Shown: positions 47,561 through 57,981 of the stretch, in pieces
Numbering within the stretch: position 1 is the stretch's first letter
Layout of the letters: every line of letters begins with the position of its first letter
Assembly: GCA_037045455.1 (NCBI GenBank)
Contig: JBAOIN010000006.1
Location: 62,001-126,000, forward strand
Reading direction: 5' to 3'
DNA: 64,000 nucleotides
Source: JADKAV01 sp037045455
Lineage (GTDB): Bacteria; Actinomycetota; Actinomycetes; S36-B12; UBA10799
Translations under genes and position numbers: made by a program
The notes under the pieces: model-generated
What the model saw: only the letters and a program-made list of their open reading frames with translations
The model's database searches: none
What the model was told of the DNA's origin: nothing

Positions 47561-48814
47561 GTGTCCGTGCGCAGCCGTCGAAGGGTCAGCGAGGTGCTGC
47601 GTATCGACACTGTGGTTCCGCACCGGTTCCGGGCCCTCGACGGCTACCGCGGCATCGCGGTCCTGGCAGTCGTGACGACCCATGTGGCCTACTTCAGCGG
47701 GATCGTGGTCAGCACCCCCTGGGGGCACGCCTTCTCGCGCCTGGACATCGGGGTCACGATCTTCTTCCTGCTGTCCGGCTTCCTGCTGTTCCGGCCCTGG
47801 TCGAAGGCGGCCATGACCGGGACGTCCGGGCCGGCCACGCGGACCTACTTCCGGCGCCGGCTCTGGCGCATCCTGCCCGCCTACCTGCTGCTGGTCGTCG
47901 TGGTGCTGGCGGTGATGCCCGGGATCGAGGTGCACCCGAAACACTGGATCGCCCACCTCACACTCACCCAGATCTACTGGCCGAACCTGCTCATCAACGG
48001 ACTCACCCAGAGCTGGTCGCTGGCCACGGAACTGTCGTTCTACCTGGTGTTGCCGATCGCTGCCTGGTGGGTTTCGCGACGGCATTCCGGCGATGTCGAC
48101 GCCAGCACCAGGCGACAACTGTGGATGCTGGCGGTCTGGGTGGGGGTCACGTTCGTCTGGCTGCTCATGCGGACCACGACGCCCGCCCAGGACTTCCCGG
48201 TCCTCAACATGTGGTTGCCCAACTTCCTTGACTGGTTCGCCGCCGGCATGTTCTTCGCCGTTGTACACAACCGGCTGCAGCTGCCCGACCCGCCGCGCTG
48301 GATGCGCCGGCTCAACGCCCTGGCTGACGACGTCGGGGTCTGCCTGCTGGTGGCGACTGCGCTCTTCCTCCTGGCTACGACGCCTGTGGCCGGCCCCTAC
48401 ACGTTCGGCGAGGGCTCAACGTCGCAGGCCTTCCTGCGCCACTACCTGTACCTCGGCGCGTCAGCGGCGCTGGTGATGCCCGGCTTCCTGGGCACCGAAG
48501 GCTGGGGCCAGTGGCGGCAGTTCCTCGCCGGTCCGCTGATGTCCTACCTCGGCACGATCTCCTACGGCATCTTCCTATGGCACCTGTTCGTTCTGGAGAC
48601 CGGTTCCCGGCTGATCGGCATCGCGAGTTTCACCGGCTGGTTCTGGCTGTTGTGGCCCCTGACAGTGGTCGGCACCGTGCTGTTCGCCCATGTCAGTTAT
48701 GTGCTGGTGGAACGACCGGCGCAGGAGTACTCGCACCGCCGGACCGCAGCACCGCCGCCCATGCCAGCGCCAGCGCACAACCCTCCACAACCGACGGCCA
48801 GCCCTCCGGCCTGA
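47561..48814 (+). CDS. Acyltransferase-3 family membrane protein, without SGNH domain
   Basis: A 417-residue integral membrane acyltransferase: FRALDGYRGIAVLAVVTTHVAYF with the His of the active site, DIGVTIFFLLSGFLLFRPW, TQSWSLATELSFYLVLPIAAWW, and SYGIFLWHLFVLETGS. Unlike the pair at 40-44 kb it ends after the membrane domain with a Pro-rich tail (RRTAAPPPMPAPAHNPP). Probably acylates an envelope glycolipid or polysaccharide. Its last 122 bases overlap the 3' end of the aftD-like gene on the other strand. Confidence 0.88.
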   Translation: MSVRSRRRVSEVLRIDTVVPHRFRALDGYRGIAVLAVVTTHVAYFSGIVVSTPWGHAFSRLDIGVTIFFLLSGFLLFRPWSKAAMTGTSGPATRTYFRRRLWRILPAYLLLVVVVLAVMPGIEVHPKHWIAHLTLTQIYWPNLLINGLTQSWSLATELSFYLVLPIAAWWVSRRHSGDVDASTRRQLWMLAVWVGVTFVWLLMRTTTPAQDFPVLNMWLPNFLDWFAAGMFFAVVHNRLQLPDPPRWMRRLNALADDVGVCLLVATALFLLATTPVAGPYTFGEGSTSQAFLRHYLYLGASAALVMPGFLGTEGWGQWRQFLAGPLMSYLGTISYGIFLWHLFVLETGSRLIGIASFTGWFWLLWPLTVVGTVLFAHVSYVLVERPAQEYSHRRTAAPPPMPAPAHNPPQPTASPPA

Positions 48815-51800
48815 CTCCGGCGACGACCGCCACGACCACGGCCACCATGACTCCGAGGAAGGCCACCGCCGGCAACGACGCCCGGCGCAGGGCGAGTGCG
48901 GCAACGAGGAGCACGGCCAGTCCAGGCAGGCCCAGCGTCAGCGTCACCCCGACAGCGATCAGCGCAGCCGTGACCCGCGGCAGGGCACGCGAACCGACGG
49001 CGGGCAATTGCGGTTGCCGGGGTGGGCGCACGGCCAGCACCACCACCGCCAGGACTGCCAGCAGGCCCGCCAACAACCCAGCCCGGTAGCCGGCGTCCGG
49101 TGCGAACTCGAGGGTCACTTCACCCCCCACGCCGGCCGGTAAGACGTATGCCTGTTTCCAGCCGTCCACCCGCACGGGCTGCAGCGACTTGCCACCCGCT
49201 GTCGCGGTCCAGCCGGGGTTGAAGTTCTCGGTCACTTCCAGCACTCGCGGCTCGGCGGCAGCCGCGACCTGCAGGACTCGGTGCGTGTCGTCCCAGGTAG
49301 TGACCTCTGGCGACACCGGGCGTCCGGTCGGTCCCAGGTATCCCGGCGGCGGGAAGAACGCGGTCATCGGCTGAAATGTCTGCGAACTCACCACGTCGAG
49401 TTCGTGCTTGCCGGCGGCCAGGTCCAGCCCCGATCCGCAGGGTTCGGCGGGCAACAGCGCGCCGCCCCGGAACTGCTCGACGCGTCCGGTCACCGACGTC
49501 TGCATGGCGAGGTGGCCATCCACCTCGATGTCCGGTCCCGTGCCGCAGGGCAGGGTCACCAGGGCGTCGTCGGGGACGGGCTGCCGCAGATCATCGGCGC
49601 CGATCAGCGCCACCTCGGACACCCCGACCGGCAGGATCGTCTCGCCGAGTGCGGAACGGGAGCGGACCTGGTTCGCGGTGACGAACGTGATGCGGATGCG
49701 GTTGGTGGTCACCGGGTCGAAGCGGAACAGACCCCGGTTGTCGGTGTAACCGCTGAACTGCCGGTCCCCGGCGCTGACCCGCACCTTCAGCGGCGAGGAG
49801 GCGTTGAGCCCGGGCCGGTTGACCAACCGCAGTCCTCGCACCGTGCGCTGTTCGGGCAGCGTGATGGTCAGCGCGGGTTCCTCGTCGTCGGCGGCAGCCT
49901 GCCAGGCCGTGGCGATCGACCGGTCGAATGCCGCTCGCGCCGAACCCTCGACCCCTCTGGTACGCGTGGACGTCGCCTGCACCGAGACGTCCGAGAGAGC
50001 GTTCAGTTCCGCGGACACCTTCGCCGCATCTCGCACTGCGACCAGGATGCGCGGCGTGGTGGTCAACGGTGAGGCGAGTTCCACCGTCCGGTGCAGGCCG
50101 GTACGGTCCTGCGAGAACGCCGAGAACGCATCGGAACACACCCGAAGGTCGTCACGCACGGCACACTCCGAGGTGTCGCCGGGTCGAGCGCTGAGCAGCA
50201 CTCCGGCCCCGGGTTGGGCGGCGGGCAGCTGCAGGCGGTTGACCTCCCGGCCGGGCAAGTCGACCTCCCGGATCCCGCGCAGTTGTGCCTTGCCCCCGCC
50301 CCCGATGTCGATCCTGACCCAGGTCGTGCGCCCCGCCGGAGCCGACACTTCCTGCCAGCCCGCGGCGTTGGTCGCCTCGGTGCTCACCGAACCCGCCTCC
50401 GTCGTGACCTGCACCGGAACCGCGCGAGTGGCGCTACCGGGCTGATCCAGCAGCGCGATCCGCAATGTAGCGCCGACATCGATCGGTTGCGGGTAGGTGA
50501 CCTGCCAGAACGTCTGCTCCTCGTCGAGGTCGCCCGGACGCCAATAGGTCTCCAGGCTCCCGTCCAGAGCCGCCGCCGGCATGGCACCCCGCGGCACTCG
50601 CCAACCGGCCGACACGTCCGAGGCGGAACTGCTGACATCGAATTGCAGAGCGGGGATCGCCACCGTGCGGCCGTCCTCACCGACCACCCGGTAGTCGTGG
50701 ACCGGACGGTCCTGCACATACGGCTGCTGCGCGGTCATCGTGGCCGACTCCTGGTCACGCATGTAGCCGAAGGTGATCTCCCGGCGGCGGTCGGTGTCCG
50801 TGACGACGAGGTCGGCGGCGGCCAGCGGTTGCGCGTACGGGTCGTCGGTCATCACGACCGGCCGGTTCCCCAGACCCCCCGCGTCGGCCAGCGGCAACAG
50901 CGCCTCCGGGCCACCGTCCACGTCGACAGTGGCTTGCGCCGGGCGCATCAGCACGCGTGGATCGGGTGCGTTGTTGCTGGGTGTCACCTCGTAGATCTCG
51001 ACGGCCGGGTAGGTCACCTCGGTGCCTTCGTCAGTGGCGACGGTCCCGGAACCGGCCATCAGATCACCGAACCACGCAACCCGGCTGAACCCCGGGCTGT
51101 TCGCCAGCGCCATGTGCACGCGTAGTGCGGGTGGGGCTTGCGCCGTCACCGCCAGGTCGTTGCGCACGACCAGGTAGCGCACCCCCATCCGCTCCAGATA
51201 CTGCGAAAGCCCCGGGCTGCCAGTGCCGCTCTCCAGCCGCGCTTCCACCGCATCCAGGGCTCGGATGTTGCCAGCGCTGGACAGGGGCACCGCATCCCGG
51301 ATCCCCCAGGGATAGCCGCCGTACGCCTGCAACGGCTCGTCCCCGGTGCGCCCCCAGGTGAACTCCGCGAAGGAAGCGCCGGGCACGATCAGCGCCCGAC
51401 CCGGTTCGCCGCGCTTGTTCAGCCAGAAAGCGGCCTCCCGCCAGGACTCCGCCACTGCCGAATAGGTCCGTCCACGCGCCAGCTGCCCCGTCAACGCGGG
51501 CCACCAGGACAGAATCAGGGATCCCACCAGTACCGCGACCAGCGCCACCTTCCAGCGGGGTCGCGGCCCCGAAGGCCACAGCCAGGTCAGCAGATGGCAG
51601 AAGGCGATGGTCAGGGGCAATCGCAGGACAAGGTCGAACTTGTGCACGTTGCGCAGAGGTGCCCCGGACCGGTCCAGGAACTGCTGCACGAGATCGCTGC
51701 CCAGCCCGCTCATGGCGCCCGTGTGACCGGCGGTTACGAGCACCAGGCCGGCGATGGTGGCTCCCACGAGGAACGCCCGGTGCGGAAGGGAACGCATGGC

Positions 51801-52755
51801 CAACCCGGCCAGCCCGGCGGCCGCCACGACGCCGGTTGCCAGCACGAGCACGGAGTTGCTGGCCAGCAGCCATCCCGCTGTCCAGTCCGATGCCGACCCG
51901 AGGTAGGCGATCCAGTGATCAGCGCCGCGCAGGACGCTGGTCGGATCGGTGATCGACGTCGTGAACTCCGCGGACTCGATCCAGTCCAAGAACGGCGGGG
52001 AATACTTGCCCAGCAGGACCAACGGAATCAGCCACCACAGGATCGGCCAGCCCGGTCAACCCCACCCACCAGGCGGCCAGCCGGCGGCGTCGCGGTCCCG
52101 GATTCAACGTGATCAGCCACCAGACCGCCAGCGGCAGAACAGCTCCAGCAGCCACGGCGTTGACACCGCCGGCGGTGGTCACTGCCAGTGCCGACAGGGC
52201 CGCGGCCCGCACCACGTTCCCCTGCCGGGCGCCCCGCACGAGCGGCAGCAGCACCCATGGCGCCAGGGCCATGGGCCAGACCTCTACCGAGATCGCACCG
52301 ATCGCCGATTGCGGCCGGACCGCCAGTGCATACGCGAGGCCGGCCAAAATCTGCGGCCAGCCGGCACCGACCCGCAGGGCCCGCACCAGCAGGTACATCC
52401 CCAGAAACGCAGCCACCAGGACCAGCGACCACCACAGTCGCTGCACGACCCAGTCGGGCAACCCGATCGCTTGGCCCACCCCGAAGAACGGCCCCATCGG
52501 CCAGAGATAGCCGTAGGACTGGTTCTGCAACTGGCCGAAGAACCCCTCGCCGTCCCACAGGTGCAGCGCCCGGCCCAGGAATCCCCAGGGGTTGACCGTC
52601 AGGTCGAGCTTGGTGTCGGCGGCGATGCGGCCCGGATCCTGCAGGAACGCCAACGTCACAAGTGCCAGGCAGACCGCCACCACCCGTGCCCGCCACTGCG
52701 GGACCGGGGCTGGTGGCGCGGCCGGCGCCTGCGGGGCGGCGTCGAGCAGGGTCAT
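48693..52755 (-). CDS. aftD: AftD-like alpha-(1->3)-arabinofuranosyltransferase, DUF3367 (one +1 frameshift)
   Basis: About 1353 residues, close to mycobacterial AftD (about 1400). The N-terminal part is a GT-C polytopic domain: ADTKLDLTVNPWGFLGRALHLWD, GQLQNQSYGYLWPMGPFFGVG, and ISVEVWPMALAPWVLLPLVRG. The extracytoplasmic C-terminal part has two discoidin/CBM-like modules (around GAMPAAALDGSLETYWRPGD and ARAAFDRSIATAWQAAADD) and a final helix. The frame breaks at 52044 (GCC-g-ATC), where an extra G splits LTGLA from ILWWLIPLV. AftD adds arabinofuranose branches to arabinan outside the membrane. The ATG overlaps the methyltransferase stop (ATGA). Confidence 0.88.
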
Positions 52756-53516
52756 CGCTTCCTCAGGATCAGTGCCACGTTCCAGGTGACGATCTCGCGC
52801 AGCACCGGGATCCGCCGCACCCAGTACGCCCCTGCGGGCAGGTAGCGGGGGATCACGTCGATGACCTCGGCATCGCCGCGTGCCTGCGCCCAGCGGACAC
52901 CGGCGGCCAGCGACACGGGGAACAACGAGACGCCGTAACGGTTCTTGGGTGGGTGGCCCATGCGGCGGGTGTATCGGCGAGCCGCGTAATCACCGTTGAG
53001 GTAGTGCCAGGGCGCTGTTTCATGACCGCCCCACGGCCCGTACCAGAGCGTGTAGGAGTAGAAGACGACGCCACCGGGCTTGCACACCCGCACCATCTCG
53101 TCGCCCATCCGCCAGGGCTGCCGGACGTGCTCGCCTACGTTGCTGGAATACACAAGGTCGAACGCGTCGTCCCGGAAGGGCAACGCCTGCCCGTCGCCGA
53201 GGACCGTGCCGGGCAGCGGCACCCGCCCATGCAGCGCGAGTTCGCCGGCATCGGCGTCCAGCGGCGTGTAGCGGGCGCCGGCCGCGGCGAACTCCTGGGC
53301 CCAGTACCCGGGCCCGCCCCCGACGTCCAGCACATGAGCGCCCGTGAGGTCGAGCAGGCACTGCATCTGGCGCACGGAGTCCTGCGCCATCGCCGAGTAG
53401 AACCGGTCGGGGTCGCTCTGCTCCACGCGGAACTCGCCGAACAGGTGCATCGCCCTGGACCACGTGGCCATCTCGCGCAGCCGGCGACGGGCTGCGACGG
53501 GCTCCAGTGCGGTCAC
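52752..53516 (-). CDS. SAM-dependent methyltransferase, class I
   Basis: A 254-residue methyltransferase with motif I VLDVGGGPGYWAQEFAAAG, the acidic YTPLDADAGE, DGQALPFRDDAFDLVYSSNVGEHV and a hydrophobic C-terminus. Its stop overlaps the aftD-like start, so it is the first gene of that operon. From memory a methyltransferase and a glycosyltransferase are divergent in the same way in mycobacteria (Rv0224c-Rv0225). Start GTG at 53516 follows a TAGGTT box by six bases. The acceptor is unknown; a glycolipid is likely. Confidence 0.88.
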   Translation of the reverse strand: MTALEPVAARRRLREMATWSRAMHLFGEFRVEQSDPDRFYSAMAQDSVRQMQCLLDLTGAHVLDVGGGPGYWAQEFAAAGARYTPLDADAGELALHGRVPLPGTVLGDGQALPFRDDAFDLVYSSNVGEHVRQPWRMGDEMVRVCKPGGVVFYSYTLWYGPWGGHETAPWHYLNGDYAARRYTRRMGHPPKNRYGVSLFPVSLAAGVRWAQARGDAEVIDVIPRYLPAGAYWVRRIPVLREIVTWNVALILRKR

Positions 53517-53522
53517 CGTATG

Positions 53523-53528
53523 AACCTA
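53523..53528 (-). promoter_or_regulatory. -10 box TAGGTT of a leaderless promoter (methyltransferase gene)
   Basis: On the minus strand TAGGTT ends six bases before the GTG at 53516. It is about 20 bases from the divergent -10 box at 53549. Confidence 0.55.
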
Positions 53529-53548
53529 TGACACTCGCAGGCGTCGGG

Positions 53549-53554
53549 TAGCGT
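53549..53554 (+). promoter_or_regulatory. -10 box TAGCGT of a leaderless promoter (glycosyltransferase gene)
   Basis: TAGCGT ends seven bases before the GTG at 53562. Confidence 0.5.
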
Positions 53555-53561
53555 GTGCCGC

Positions 53562-54767
53562 GTGATCAGCGGCCCGGTGAAACACCCGCGGCCCTTGCGC
53601 GCCCTGTTCCTGAACTGGCGGGACACCCGGCATCCGGAAGGCGGCGGGTCCGAGGTCTACGTAGAGAACGTGGCCCGGTCACTGGCCGCCGCCGGACACG
53701 ACGTCACCATCTTCTGCGCGATGTACGACGGTGCCGCCACCCGGGAGATGGTCGACGGCGTGCGTTTCGTGCGCGGCGGCACGAAGTTGTCGGTCTACCC
53801 GGAAGCGGTGCGACGGTTGCGTCGCGGTGAGTTTGGGGATCTCGACGTCATCGTGGACGTCCAGAACGGCATTCCGTTCATGTCCCGGGCCGTTGCTGGG
53901 CACGTCCCGGTCGTGGTGTTGGTTCATCACGTTCATCGTGAGCAGTGGCCCGTGGTCTACGACCGGGTTGCGGGCACGGGTCGGGCTGGTGGATCGAGTC
54001 CCAACTCGCACCCCGGTTGTACCGCAACTGCGCGTACGTCGCGGTGTCGGACCGGACTCGCACCGAACTGGCCGAACTCGGCGTCGACGCCGGCCGGGTC
54101 CACGTCATTCACAACGGGATCGAGCAGGCGCCGGGCCTGGATGTCACCCCTACCCCGTACCCGCACATCGCTGTCGTGGGCCGACTGGTTCCGCACAAGC
54201 GGGTCGAGCACGTGCTGCGGGCGGCCGCCATCCTGCGCCGGCAGCACCCTGACCTTCGGGTCTCCGTGGTGGGCGACGGCTGGTGGTCGCCGCGCCTGCA
54301 GCAGGTGGCAGCCGCTCTGGGCGTCGAGGATCTCGTCGACTTCCACGGGTTCGTCGACGAGAAGGCCAAGCACCGCATCTACGCGTCCGCGTGGGTGCTG
54401 GCCCTGCCCTCGCTGAAGGAGGGCTGGGGCATCGTCGTCATGGAGGCGGCCACCCATGGTGTGCCGGCGGTCGCGTACCGGGACGCGGGCGGGGTGTCCG
54501 AGTCAATCCTCGACGGGACCACGGGCGTGCTGGTCACCGGCGACGAGCAGGACTTCGCGCAGGCTTTGGCGATCGGTGCTCGATTCCGCGGATCTGCGGG
54601 AACGCCTGGGCGACGCGGCACGCACGCGGGCCGAGCAGTTCACGTGGGCTGCGACGGCGAACGCCTTCGCGGACGTGCTGCAGGAGGTGTCAGGCGGTCA
54701 GGTTCCTGTGGTGCCGGCCCCGTCGGGGCACGTCGCGCACCGCAGCGAGGATCAGGTGTCGCCGTAG
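53562..54767 (+). CDS. GT4-type glycosyltransferase (three +1 frameshifts)
   Basis: About 400 residues. The first frame gives the N-terminal Rossmann domain (LFLNWRDTRHPEGGGSEVYVENVARSL, VLVHHVHREQWPVVY), the second the C-terminal domain (IHNGIEQAPG, AVVGRLVPHKRVEHVLRAA, SLKEGWGIVVMEAATHGVPAVAY with the EX7E-type motif) and the third the last 60 residues (RTRAEQFTWAATANAFADVL). Extra bases at 53979 and about 53986, then 54578, account for the changes. A retaining cytosolic glycosyltransferase using a nucleotide sugar, probably for envelope glycan assembly. Its stop overlaps the convergent DUF2613 gene by 16 bases. Confidence 0.87.
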
Positions 54768-54892
54768 ACGATGAACGGCTTGTCGACCGGGGCAGGAGTG
54801 GCAGTCTGCGAGCTCACGATGCCGAAGGCGGCACCGATGGCCAGGACGATACCCACGATGCCTGCGATGATCGCCCCTGCGGGACCACTCAT
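54752..54892 (-). CDS. DUF2613 small membrane protein
   Basis: A 46-residue protein: MSGPAGAIIAGIVGIVLAIG followed by AAFGIVSSQTATPAPVDKP and a short tail, a single transmembrane helix with an outside C-terminus. A DUF2613 gene sits beside aftD in mycobacteria (Rv0236A, as I recall), so a role linked to arabinan assembly is inferred, but its function is unknown. The ATG at 54892 has a strong ribosome binding site (GGAGG). It lies upstream of aftD on the same strand but separated by the methyltransferase and the divergent glycosyltransferase. Confidence 0.88.
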   Translation of the reverse strand: MSGPAGAIIAGIVGIVLAIGAAFGIVSSQTATPAPVDKPFIVYGDT

Positions 54893-55021
54893 GTGCTGCC
54901 TCCTCCAGTCAGAACAGTCGTGATTGACTTCGCAGACCGTACCACGCCCGACTTCGATCACGCAGGTTCGCGGGAGATTCGCGATACAACCGTGTCGGCG
55001 TCGTGATCCGCCCCTCGTCAC

Positions 55022-56710
55022 TTACCGCGGAACTCGGCGCACCGCCCAGCCCACGCCACAGCCGATGAGCATCAATGCCGCGAGCACGTCCACGCCGACA
55101 ACCACGGGGTCCCTGGGTTCCACGACTGTGACTGCCTGCTCCACTCGCCACAATTCCAGGCGGTCCTGCTCCCACACCCGCACGGCGCCTCGCAGGTCAG
55201 GGGTCCGGCTGGCTTGGGGCTGGTCGCGTTGCACGACGATCCACTTGATCCCTAACGGGGCCAGTGCGTCGGGCAACGGCCTGCCGGACTGGATGGCCTG
55301 CCCCACGGCATGGGCTCGCGGGTCGTCCCCGCCCACCTGCACGACCCGGCCCTCGACGGTCACGGGGAGGTCGTCGTCCCAGACCACGGTCCGGGTCAGG
55401 TAGCGCGGCAGCGGATCGAGCACCACGTCGGAACCGTTCCAGGCGTAGCGGCGGAACGGGCTCCACGGCAGCGAGACCACATCGCCCGGCTCGGGCGCCT
55501 CGGCAAGCCGCTGCCGCAAGCCGTCCCAGGCTGCCGGATAGGACACCGGGGTAAGCCGCCCGAAAGCGCCGGCCGCCAGATCCGGCAGCATGGCGATCGG
55601 CAGTATCGCCAGCGCTGCAGCCATGAACAGGCGCAGGACGTCCTCCGCGCGGGCCATCAACCGGCGCAGACCAGTCGGCGCGCAGATCGCCAGGAGCAGC
55701 ACCCACCACACCGTCCATTTCTGGGCATCGCGCAACAAACCGCCACCGGGCAGCGCCGAGACGATCTGCTGCGCCCAGCCCTGGTCGGCGGCCACGCCCG
55801 ACACCCACGCCCACAGCACGCCCAGCACACCCAGCACGCCCAGCCAGAGCACCTCGGGTCGTGCCTGGCGCAGCATCAGCGGCAGGCCGTAGGCGGCCAG
55901 CGCCAGCACGGTCAGCAGACCGAGCAGCATGAACCAGGTGCCGCGGGAAGGAAGTGTCGCGGCAGCGTTCCACACTCCGCCACCACCGAGGACGCTGGCC
56001 AGCACTCCCCCGGGACCATCCGCCCGCGCCCCGAATACGACCAGTCCCAAGGGGTCCGAAACGCCGGCGGACGCACTGCGCAGCGCGGGCAGCCACCACG
56101 GCGCGTTGAACAGCGGGAGAAGGCCGACCACAGCGATGCGTGCACCCACCCGCAGCCGGCTGCTGAAACCGAGCGCCAGCGGAACGGCGGTGAGTGCGGC
56201 GATCAGCCCGCCGGTGGGAACCAAAGCAGCCGCCCCCGACACGACGACCACAGGCAGCCACTGCCCGCGTTCCCGTGCGCGGCGAGCAGCCAGCACGATC
56301 CAGGGCAGCAGGCCGATCGCCCACAACAGCGCCCAATGTCCCATCAGCAGACGCGCGGCGACGTACGCCGACCACATGTACAGCGACGCCGCCGGCAGTT
56401 GCCGAGTCAGTCCGGGTCCGGCCAGCCGCCCGGCACCCCAGCCCGCCAGGGTCAGCGACGCGAGCAGTACCGCCTTCTGCAGCACCTGTCCGGGTAGCGG
56501 TCCGGCGAGTAGTGCCACGATCGCGTCCTGCGGAACCGATCGGGGCAGGCCGCCGCCGATTCCCAGCATCCAGGGCAGTAGCGACTGCCGGGGCACGAAC
56601 ACCATGTCCAGGTGCAGGAGGTAGCCCGGGGCCAGCACTGGAAGCAGGACGATGAGTGCCAAAACGACCGACCAGCCCGGCAGCAGGTAGCGCTTGAGTT
56701 GGTCCGGCAC
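55022..56710 (-). CDS. Polytopic membrane protein, possible GT-C type enzyme
   Basis: A 562-residue integral membrane protein with about a dozen hydrophobic segments and a C-terminal extracytoplasmic region (SLPWSPFRRYAWNGSDVVLDP, IKWIVVQRDQPQAS) that ends in a final helix. The early loop HLDMVFVPRQSLLPW resembles the acidic first loop of GT-C glycosyltransferases, and the C-terminal part recalls the segment after the membrane domain of AftD-like proteins. Similar membrane proteins accompany envelope genes in mycobacteria (Rv0226c or Rv0235c type). No activity is proven. Starts at the GTG at 56710, divergent from the flippase. Confidence 0.72.
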   Translation of the reverse strand: MPDQLKRYLLPGWSVVLALIVLLPVLAPGYLLHLDMVFVPRQSLLPWMLGIGGGLPRSVPQDAIVALLAGPLPGQVLQKAVLLASLTLAGWGAGRLAGPGLTRQLPAASLYMWSAYVAARLLMGHWALLWAIGLLPWIVLAARRARERGQWLPVVVVSGAAALVPTGGLIAALTAVPLALGFSSRLRVGARIAVVGLLPLFNAPWWLPALRSASAGVSDPLGLVVFGARADGPGGVLASVLGGGGVWNAAATLPSRGTWFMLLGLLTVLALAAYGLPLMLRQARPEVLWLGVLGVLGVLWAWVSGVAADQGWAQQIVSALPGGGLLRDAQKWTVWWVLLLAICAPTGLRRLMARAEDVLRLFMAAALAILPIAMLPDLAAGAFGRLTPVSYPAAWDGLRQRLAEAPEPGDVVSLPWSPFRRYAWNGSDVVLDPLPRYLTRTVVWDDDLPVTVEGRVVQVGGDDPRAHAVGQAIQSGRPLPDALAPLGIKWIVVQRDQPQASRTPDLRGAVRVWEQDRLELWRVEQAVTVVEPRDPVVVGVDVLAALMLIGCGVGWAVRRVPR

Positions 56711-56738
56711 TCGCCTAGGGTGTCACTCGGGAGGGTCC

Positions 56739-57981
56739 ATGAGCAGTGACGACACGACCCCCGGCGGCAACCTGGTCGGCGGCGGTCTACTGGTCGCTGT
56801 CGCGCTCGGCATCGGTCAGGTGCTGGCCTACGCACAGACGCTGGTCGCCGCCCGCACGCTCACCCCCGCGGAGTTCGGCGCCTTCAGCGCACTGCTGGCC
56901 CTCATCCTGATCGGGAACACCGTGGCGCTGGCCACACAGGCCGTCACGGCACGCCACATCGTGGCCACCCCCCGGTCGCAATGGCCCGACGAGACCGCCG
57001 CCGCGTGGCGCACCGCTACCCAAGTCGCCCTGATCCTCACGGCGGTGTGGCTGGTCCTTGCGCCGGCCATCACGTGGGCCTTGCGCCTGGACTCGATCCT
57101 GATCGCGATTCTGTTGGCGCTCGGGTTCCTGCCGCTCACCCTGCTCGGGGGAGCGTTGGGGATCGCCCAGGGTCACGAGCGTCACATCACGCTGGCTGGC
57201 GTGTACGTGGCCCTGTCAGTCCCCCGCAACGGTGTGACCATCGCGCTGCTGATCGTGGTGGCCACACTCGGCTCGGCCATGTTCGGCCTGGCCGTCGGTG
57301 GTCTGCTGAGTGCCGCGCTGGCCTGGCTGCTCCTCCGCTCGTTCTCGCGCGGGGGCCACGCCCGGCACACCACCATGTTGCGCGAGGTGCCAGCGGCCAC
57401 CTACTCCCTGCTCGCCCTGTTCACCCTCACGAACCTGGACATCGTGCTCGGCCGGGCGTTCTTGAGCCCCGGAGGAGGCCGGGCAGTACGGGGTGGGCAT
57501 CATCGTCGCCAAGATCGTGACCTGGCTGCCGCAGTTCGTCGCGGTCATGGCCTACGCCCGCATGGTCGACGCCCGGCGCGGCCGCACAACCCTGGTCGGA
57601 CTCGGGGTGGTGGGCGGCATCGGGCTGTTGTGCACCGCAGCCGTCGCGGCGGCGCCCGCGCTGATCGTGGCCGTGGTGGCCGGCGACCAGTACGCCGAAC
57701 TGGCCTCGATCCTGCCGGTGTTCGCCCTCATCGGTGCCTGCGGAGCACTGCTGCAGTTCGTCGTGTTCGGCCTGGTCGCCATCCGTGACCGCACCTACAT
57801 CCCGGTCGTGTGGGCCGGATGCATCGCGCTCGTGGCGGCGGTGGCGGTCTGGCACGACTCGGTCGCGGATGTGGCCTACATCATGCTCGCGGTCGTCGCG
57901 ACGGTCGCAGCGATCGGTGTCTGGCGGCTGATCGCCAAGCGCGACGAACCGGCCGTCGCCGACGTTTCAGTGGGCGGCTGA
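56739..57981 (+). CDS. Polysaccharide/lipid-linked oligosaccharide flippase, MOP superfamily (one +1 frameshift)
   Basis: About 413 residues with twelve or so helices, starting LLVAVALGIGQVLAYAQTLVAARTLTPAEFGAFSALL, the usual Wzx/MurJ-like first block. The frame breaks at 57471, where an extra G follows FLSP (CCC-g-GAG); beyond it the protein reads EEAGQYGVGIIVAKIVTWLPQFVAVMAYARMV to the stop at 57981. Probably moves a lipid-linked glycan across the membrane in the same pathway as the AftD-like, GT4 and membrane proteins. ATG at 56739 has GGGAGGG upstream and a TAGGGT box about 18 bases before. Overlaps the 3' end of polA by 15 bases. Confidence 0.85.
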
